Shown here in pieces: positions 59,976 through 64,000 of a stretch of 64,000 bases of DNA. The notes under the pieces are model-generated. The model was not told where the DNA came from, did no database searches, and saw nothing but the letters and a program-made list of their open reading frames with translations. Where the stretch lies: the NCBI RefSeq assembly GCF_030316765.1, contig NZ_JASZYT010000008.1:310001-374000 (forward strand), written 5' to 3'. Origin of the DNA: Variovorax saccharolyticus. GTDB taxonomy: Bacteria; Pseudomonadota; Gammaproteobacteria; Burkholderiales; Burkholderiaceae_C. The position numbers were made by a program, and so were the translations under genes. Each line of letters opens with the position of its first letter. The stretch's first letter is position 1.

Positions 59976-60473
59976 CTACTTGCGCCTGACGCGCCGCAGT
60001 TCGTCGAGGATCAGGCAGATCGCGCCGAGGGTGATCGCGCTGTCGGCGACGTTGAAGGCCGGGAAGTGGCGCCCGGCGATGTGGAAGTCGAGGAAGTCGA
60101 CCACATAGCCGTGCATCATCCGGTCGATCACGTTGCCGATGGCGCCGCCCAGGATGGCGGCCATCGAGAACGAGAACAGCTTCTGGCCCGCATGGGACTT
60201 CAGCATCCAGATGATGAAGATCGCCGCTGCGATCCCGATGGCGGTGAAGAACCAGCGCTGCCAGCCGGCCGCATCGGCGAGGAACGAGAACGCCGCGCCG
60301 GTGTTGTGGGCCCGGACCACATTGAAGAAGCTCGTGACGTAGGTGGCGTCGCCGAGCTTGTAGTAGCCGAGGATCAGCGTCTTGGTGAACTGGTCGATGA
60401 TCACGATGACCAGCGCGAGGCCGAGCCAGGGCCAGATGCCCAGGCCCGACTTGCCCGAAGATTTGCGGGCCAT
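59976..60473 (-). CDS. lspA: Lipoprotein signal peptidase LspA
   Basis: A 165-residue aspartyl protease with four helices that removes lipoprotein signal peptides. The conserved AHNTGAAFSF, GNVIDR, VVDFLD with catalytic Asp126 and FNVADSAI with Asp144 are present. The ATG overlaps the ileS stop (TGATG), so lspA is coupled to ileS. The ileS-lspA order is universal in this group. Together with lolCD it serves the lipoprotein pathway. Confidence 0.96.
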   Translation of the reverse strand: MARKSSGKSGLGIWPWLGLALVIVIIDQFTKTLILGYYKLGDATYVTSFFNVVRAHNTGAAFSFLADAAGWQRWFFTAIGIAAAIFIIWMLKSHAGQKLFSFSMAAILGGAIGNVIDRMMHGYVVDFLDFHIAGRHFPAFNVADSAITLGAICLILDELRRVRRK

Positions 60474-63316
60474 CAGGCGACGATCCTTTGCTCTCCGGCT
60501 CCGTACAGGTTGCTGGTGCAGCGGCCGCAGAGGCCCGGGTGCGCAGAGTCGTGGCCGACGTCCTCGCGCCAGTGCCAGCATCGCTCGCACTTGGCCGCGC
60601 TGCTCGGATTGACCTGGATCGCCAGCGCATCGCCCGCCGCCAGCGCGACCGCCGAGGCGATCAGCACGAACTTCAGGTCGTCGCCGAGGGCGGCCAGCAG
60701 CGCGTGGTCGTCGGCCGGCGCCGTGATCGTCACGTTGGCCTGCAGGGACGAGCCGACCTGGCCCGCGGTGCGCACGGTCTCGATCTCCTTGTTGACCGCA
60801 TCGCGGATCTCGCGGATGCGGGTCCACCTGGCCAGCAGCGCCGCGTCGGGCGTCCCGAGGTCGCTGTAGGTCTGGACGAAGATCGACTGGCCGTCGCCGC
60901 AGAACTTCCAGGCCTCTTCAGCCGTGAAGCTCAGGAACGGCGCCATCCAGCGCAGCATCGCCTGCGTGATGTGCCAGAGCGCGGTCTGGGCGCTGCGGCG
61001 CGCGAGCGAGCCCGGCGCGGTGGTGTAGAGCCGGTCCTTGAGCACGTCGAGGTAGAAGGCGCCGAGGTCCTCGGAGCAGTACACCTGCAGCTTGGCCACC
61101 ACCGGATGGAACTCGTAGACCTTGTAGTGCGCGAGGATCTCGGCCTGGAACTGCGCTGCGCGGCTGAGCGCGTAGCGGTCGATCTCGAGCAACTCGCCGA
61201 GCGGCACTGCGTCCTTCCGGATGTCGAAGTCGCTGGTGTTGGCGAGCAGGAAGCGCAGCGTGTTGCGGATCCGGCGGTAGGCGTCGACCACCCGCGCCAG
61301 GATCTTGTCATCGCCCGCGATGTCGCCCGAGTAGTCGCTCGCGGCCACCCACAGGCGGGTGATCTCGGCGCCGAGCTTCTTGTTGACCTCCTGCGGATCG
61401 ATGCCGTTGCCGAGCGACTTGCTCATCTTGCGGCCCTGGCTGTCGACCGTGAAGCCGTGCGTGAGCAGGCCGCGGTACGGCGCGCGACCTTCCAGCGCGC
61501 TGGCGAGCAGCAGCGAGGAATGGAACCAGCCGCGATGCTGGTCGTGGCCTTCGAGGTAGAGGTCGGCCTCGGGGCCGGTCTCGTGGTGCACGTTCGGATG
61601 CGTGCCGCGCAGCACGTGCCAGAAGGTCGAGCCCGAATCGAACCAGACCTCGAGGATGTCGGTGCTCTTGGTGTAGTGCGGCGCGTCCGCGGCGCCGAGG
61701 ATCTCCTCGGTCGTCACGCGGCTCCAGGCCTCGATGCCGCCCTGCTCGACGATGGCGGCGGCCTGGTCGAGGATCTCCATCGTGCGCGGGTGCAGCTCGC
61801 CCGAATCCTTGTGCAGGAAGAACGGGATCGGCACGCCCCAGCTGCGCTGGCGGCTGATGCACCAGTCGGGCCGGTTGGCGATCATGTCGTGCAGCCGCGC
61901 CTTGCCGTTCTCGGGGTAGAAGCTGGTCTGCTCGATCGCGGCCAGCGCGGTCTGGCGCAGCGTCTGCGGCGCCTTGTCCTTGGTGAAGACGCCTTCGCCC
62001 TCGTCCATGCGGATGAACCACTGGGCCGCGGCGCGGTAGATCACCGGCGTCTTGTGGCGCCAGCAGTGCGGGTAGCTGTGGCTGATGACTTCGGTGGTCA
62101 ACAGGCGGCCGGCGTCGCGCAGGGCCTGGATGATCACCGGCACTGCCTTCCAGATGTTCTGGCCGCCGAACAGCGGGAAGTCGGGTGCGTAGGAGCCGTT
62201 GCCCTGCACCGGATTCAGGATGTCGTCGTAGGAGAGGCCGTGAGCCACGCAGGAGTTGAAGTCGTCCACGCCGTAGGCCGGCGAGGAGTGGACCAGGCCG
62301 GTGCCGTCGTCGGCCGTCGCGTAGTCGGCCAGGTAGACCGGCGACAGGCGGCGGAAGCCCGCGTCGACGTCGTACAGCGGATGCTCGAACTCGAGCCCGC
62401 CGAGCCGCTCGCCCTTGACGGTGGCCAGCACCTTGCCGTCGAGCGCATAGCGGTTCATGCACATCTCGACCAGGGAGGCCGCCAGCACCAGCAGGCCGCG
62501 CTCGGTGTCGACCAGCGCATAGTCGAGCTCGGGGTTCAGGTTGATCGCCTGGTTGGCCGGGATGGTCCAGGCGGTGGTGGTCCAGATGACCGCGAAGGCG
62601 TCCTTGTGCAGCCCGGGCAGCCCGAAGGCGGCGGCCAGCTTCACCGGGTCATGTGCCTTGAAGGCGACATCGAGCGTCTGCGATTTCTTGTCCGCGTATT
62701 CGATCTCGAACTCGGCCAGCGAGGAGCCGCAGTCGAAGCACCAGTACACCGGCTTCAGCCCGCGGTAGACGAAGCCGCGCTCGATCACGCGCTTGAAGGC
62801 GCGGATCTCGCCGGCTTCGTTGGCGAAGTCCATGGTCTTGTACGGATGCTCCCATTCGCCCAGCACGCCGAGGCGCTGGAAGTCGGCCATCTGCTGCGCG
62901 ATCTGCTCGGTGGCGTAGGCCCGGCTCTTGGCCTGCATCTCGTCGCGGCTCAGGTTGCGGCCGTACTTCTTCTCGATCGCGTTCTCGATCGGCAGGCCGT
63001 GGCAGTCCCAGCCCGGCACGTAGAGCGCGTCGAAGCCCTCGAGCTGGCGCGCCTTGGTGATCATGTCCTTCAGGATCTTGTTCACCGCGTGGCCCATGTG
63101 GATCTGGCCGTTGGCGTACGGGGGGCCGTCGTGCAGGATGAACTTGGGGGCGCCGTGGCGGGCGTCGCGCAGGCGCTGGTAGAGGCCTTCCTCGTTCCAT
63201 TCCTTGACCCAGCCGGGCTCGCGCTTGGGCAGGTCGCCGCGCATCGGGAAGGGGGTATCGGGCAGGTTCAGGGTGGCGCGGTAGTCGGTGGCGCCATCGG
63301 TCTTGTTGTCAGCCAT
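60473..63316 (-). CDS. ileS: Isoleucyl-tRNA synthetase
   Basis: A 947-residue class I synthetase. The HIGH motif is HMGH at 73-76, KMSKS at 630-634 and the C-terminal zinc site is CERCWHWRE...CGRC. The editing domain lies between. The start MADNKTDG fits homologues; an in-frame upstream ATG (63370) is less likely. It is the housekeeping enzyme with a bacterial-type zinc tail. ribF precedes it on the same strand, 110 bases upstream. Confidence 0.98.
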   Translation of the reverse strand: MADNKTDGATDYRATLNLPDTPFPMRGDLPKREPGWVKEWNEEGLYQRLRDARHGAPKFILHDGPPYANGQIHMGHAVNKILKDMITKARQLEGFDALYVPGWDCHGLPIENAIEKKYGRNLSRDEMQAKSRAYATEQIAQQMADFQRLGVLGEWEHPYKTMDFANEAGEIRAFKRVIERGFVYRGLKPVYWCFDCGSSLAEFEIEYADKKSQTLDVAFKAHDPVKLAAAFGLPGLHKDAFAVIWTTTAWTIPANQAINLNPELDYALVDTERGLLVLAASLVEMCMNRYALDGKVLATVKGERLGGLEFEHPLYDVDAGFRRLSPVYLADYATADDGTGLVHSSPAYGVDDFNSCVAHGLSYDDILNPVQGNGSYAPDFPLFGGQNIWKAVPVIIQALRDAGRLLTTEVISHSYPHCWRHKTPVIYRAAAQWFIRMDEGEGVFTKDKAPQTLRQTALAAIEQTSFYPENGKARLHDMIANRPDWCISRQRSWGVPIPFFLHKDSGELHPRTMEILDQAAAIVEQGGIEAWSRVTTEEILGAADAPHYTKSTDILEVWFDSGSTFWHVLRGTHPNVHHETGPEADLYLEGHDQHRGWFHSSLLLASALEGRAPYRGLLTHGFTVDSQGRKMSKSLGNGIDPQEVNKKLGAEITRLWVAASDYSGDIAGDDKILARVVDAYRRIRNTLRFLLANTSDFDIRKDAVPLGELLEIDRYALSRAAQFQAEILAHYKVYEFHPVVAKLQVYCSEDLGAFYLDVLKDRLYTTAPGSLARRSAQTALWHITQAMLRWMAPFLSFTAEEAWKFCGDGQSIFVQTYSDLGTPDAALLARWTRIREIRDAVNKEIETVRTAGQVGSSLQANVTITAPADDHALLAALGDDLKFVLIASAVALAAGDALAIQVNPSSAAKCERCWHWREDVGHDSAHPGLCGRCTSNLYGAGEQRIVA

Positions 63317-63426
63317 GGAAGTTCCAGAAATCTGCGCTGCCTGGCAGCGCTCGGGGATCGAGGGGAGCATGCGGCCCCTTGCATCCCAAGGGCGGCCGAA
63401 CGCGGCGGAAAGCGACGGTTCCCGCT

Positions 63427-64000
63427 CTAAATTCGGTCGCGCGTGGTCTGGCGATGGGTCTCGGCGTGCGTGGAGGCGAAGAACGCGCGCGCGTCGCGGC
63501 CATCCTTCGCGATGCCCGCTGTCAGGGCCTCGAGGCTGGTGTAGCGCAATTCGTCGTGCAGTTTGTGCAGAAGTTCCACGCGGACGATTTTACCGTAGGC
63601 CCCTTCGCTGCCGAGTTCGGCCGGCCAATCGAGGCAATGCGTCTCGAGCAGCACCCGGCCGCCATTGACGTCGTTGGCGTCCAGCGAAGGGCGCACGCCG
63701 AGGTTGGCGACCCCCGGCAGCGGTGTCGCGGCCAGCCCGTGGACCAGCACCGCGAAGATGCCGCTGGCGGCCGGTTTCCAGTGCTTGAAGCGCAGGTTGA
63801 GGGTCCGGAAGCCGTCGTCGCGGCCCGGTTTGGAGGCCCCCAGCGCCCGCCCCAGCTTGCGCCCGTGGACCACGTGGCCCGAGATCGCATAGGGCCGGCC
63901 CAGCAGCGCCTGGACGTCGGCCATCCGCCCTTCGGCCAGTGCTTCGCGCACCGCCGAGCTGGACACCCGCAGGCCGTGCACCTCGTAGCTGTTCATGCGG
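63427..64000 (-). CDS. ribF: Bifunctional riboflavin kinase / FAD synthetase RibF, C-terminal part (partial)
   Basis: At least 190 residues of the C-terminal end; the gene continues beyond the right edge. VSSSAVREALAEG is the end of the FAD synthetase nucleotidyltransferase domain, and the flavokinase domain follows from GRPYAISGHVVHG to NLGVRPSLD and ETHCLDW. The motif corresponding to GFPTANL reads FRTLNLRF with a short insertion. It makes FMN and FAD. The ribF-ileS-lspA order is typical of proteobacteria. Confidence 0.93.
   Translation of the reverse strand, partial: RMNSYEVHGLRVSSSAVREALAEGRMADVQALLGRPYAISGHVVHGRKLGRALGASKPGRDDGFRTLNLRFKHWKPAASGIFAVLVHGLAATPLPGVANLGVRPSLDANDVNGGRVLLETHCLDWPAELGSEGAYGKIVRVELLHKLHDELRYTSLEALTAGIAKDGRDARAFFASTHAETHRQTTRDRI

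Noticed and set aside
60488..63430. A 980-codon plus-strand frame opposite ileS
   Set aside because: Antisense shadow of ileS; composition is Val/Ala/His/Arg-rich and no motif is seen.

Overview
The window is about 64 kb of very GC-rich DNA (third codon positions almost always G or C) from a betaproteobacterium, most likely a member of the Comamonadaceae close to Variovorax. This rests on gene content and style only: many single-copy substrate-binding proteins, Bug/TctC proteins, a ureA-ureJ-ureB-ureC-ureE-ureF-ureG order, paired AspT exchangers, an HU protein with a Lys/Ala tail, and a G-rich dispersed repeat I associate with this family. There are no tRNAs, rRNAs, CRISPR arrays, insertion sequences or phage genes. 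Coding density is high and no gene-free stretch exceeds about 300 bases.

Layout. 1-4585 (+): end of a branched-chain amino-acid type ABC transporter (livM tail, livG, livF, a binding protein) closed by a degenerate acyl-CoA synthetase-like gene. 4609-11170: a lipid/aromatic acid catabolic block of two divergent transcription units (SDR and nitronate monooxygenase plus a TetR gene on -; a thioredoxin-fold isomerase, an acyl-CoA ligase and an acyl-CoA dehydrogenase on +). Two matching TetR-type operators sit at the promoters. 11187-14197: PAQR/hemolysin III, a stomatin-NfeD pair, HU and a small DUF1488-like protein. 14342-19367 (-): a urease operon that lacks ureD in this window. 19460-24737 (+), divergent from ureA: an unusual 1187-residue protein that joins an NCS1 nucleobase/ureide-type transporter, a cysteine-rich segment, a histidine kinase and a receiver. 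It is followed by a LuxR-type response regulator and a secreted protein. This is the strongest candidate for a little-described signalling system here.

24742-31087: a small repeat protein, recJ with an RpfE-like neighbour, lolC-lolD, an intradiol dioxygenase-like protein and a VOC protein. 31113-38880 (-): an aspartate module of two AspT-type exchangers and an aspartate aminotransferase/4-decarboxylase, joined by near-identical covarying hairpins, then an SDR, a decarboxylase/racemase-like enzyme and an amino-acid binding protein. 39069-43151 (-): serine protease, MoxR ATPase, DUF58 and BatA-type von Willebrand protein. 43240-48607: TatD, an 11-residue-repeat LEA-like protein, MscS channel, DNA glycosylase, spermidine-synthase-like protein, and a GspE/PilB ATPase. 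48712-54385: TctB-TctA, a LysR regulator, a TctC-type binding protein and a gamma-glutamyltransferase-like enzyme. 54487-58245: two DMT exporters, an SDR, a quinone oxidoreductase. 58263-64000 (-): a Na/Pi cotransporter-like protein, lspA, ileS and the C-terminal part of ribF.

Functionally the region combines nitrogen acquisition (urease, the putative ureide-sensing kinase, aspartate exchange, gamma-glutamyl cleavage) with organic acid uptake and acyl-CoA metabolism. All functional statements are from sequence reading; no searches were run.
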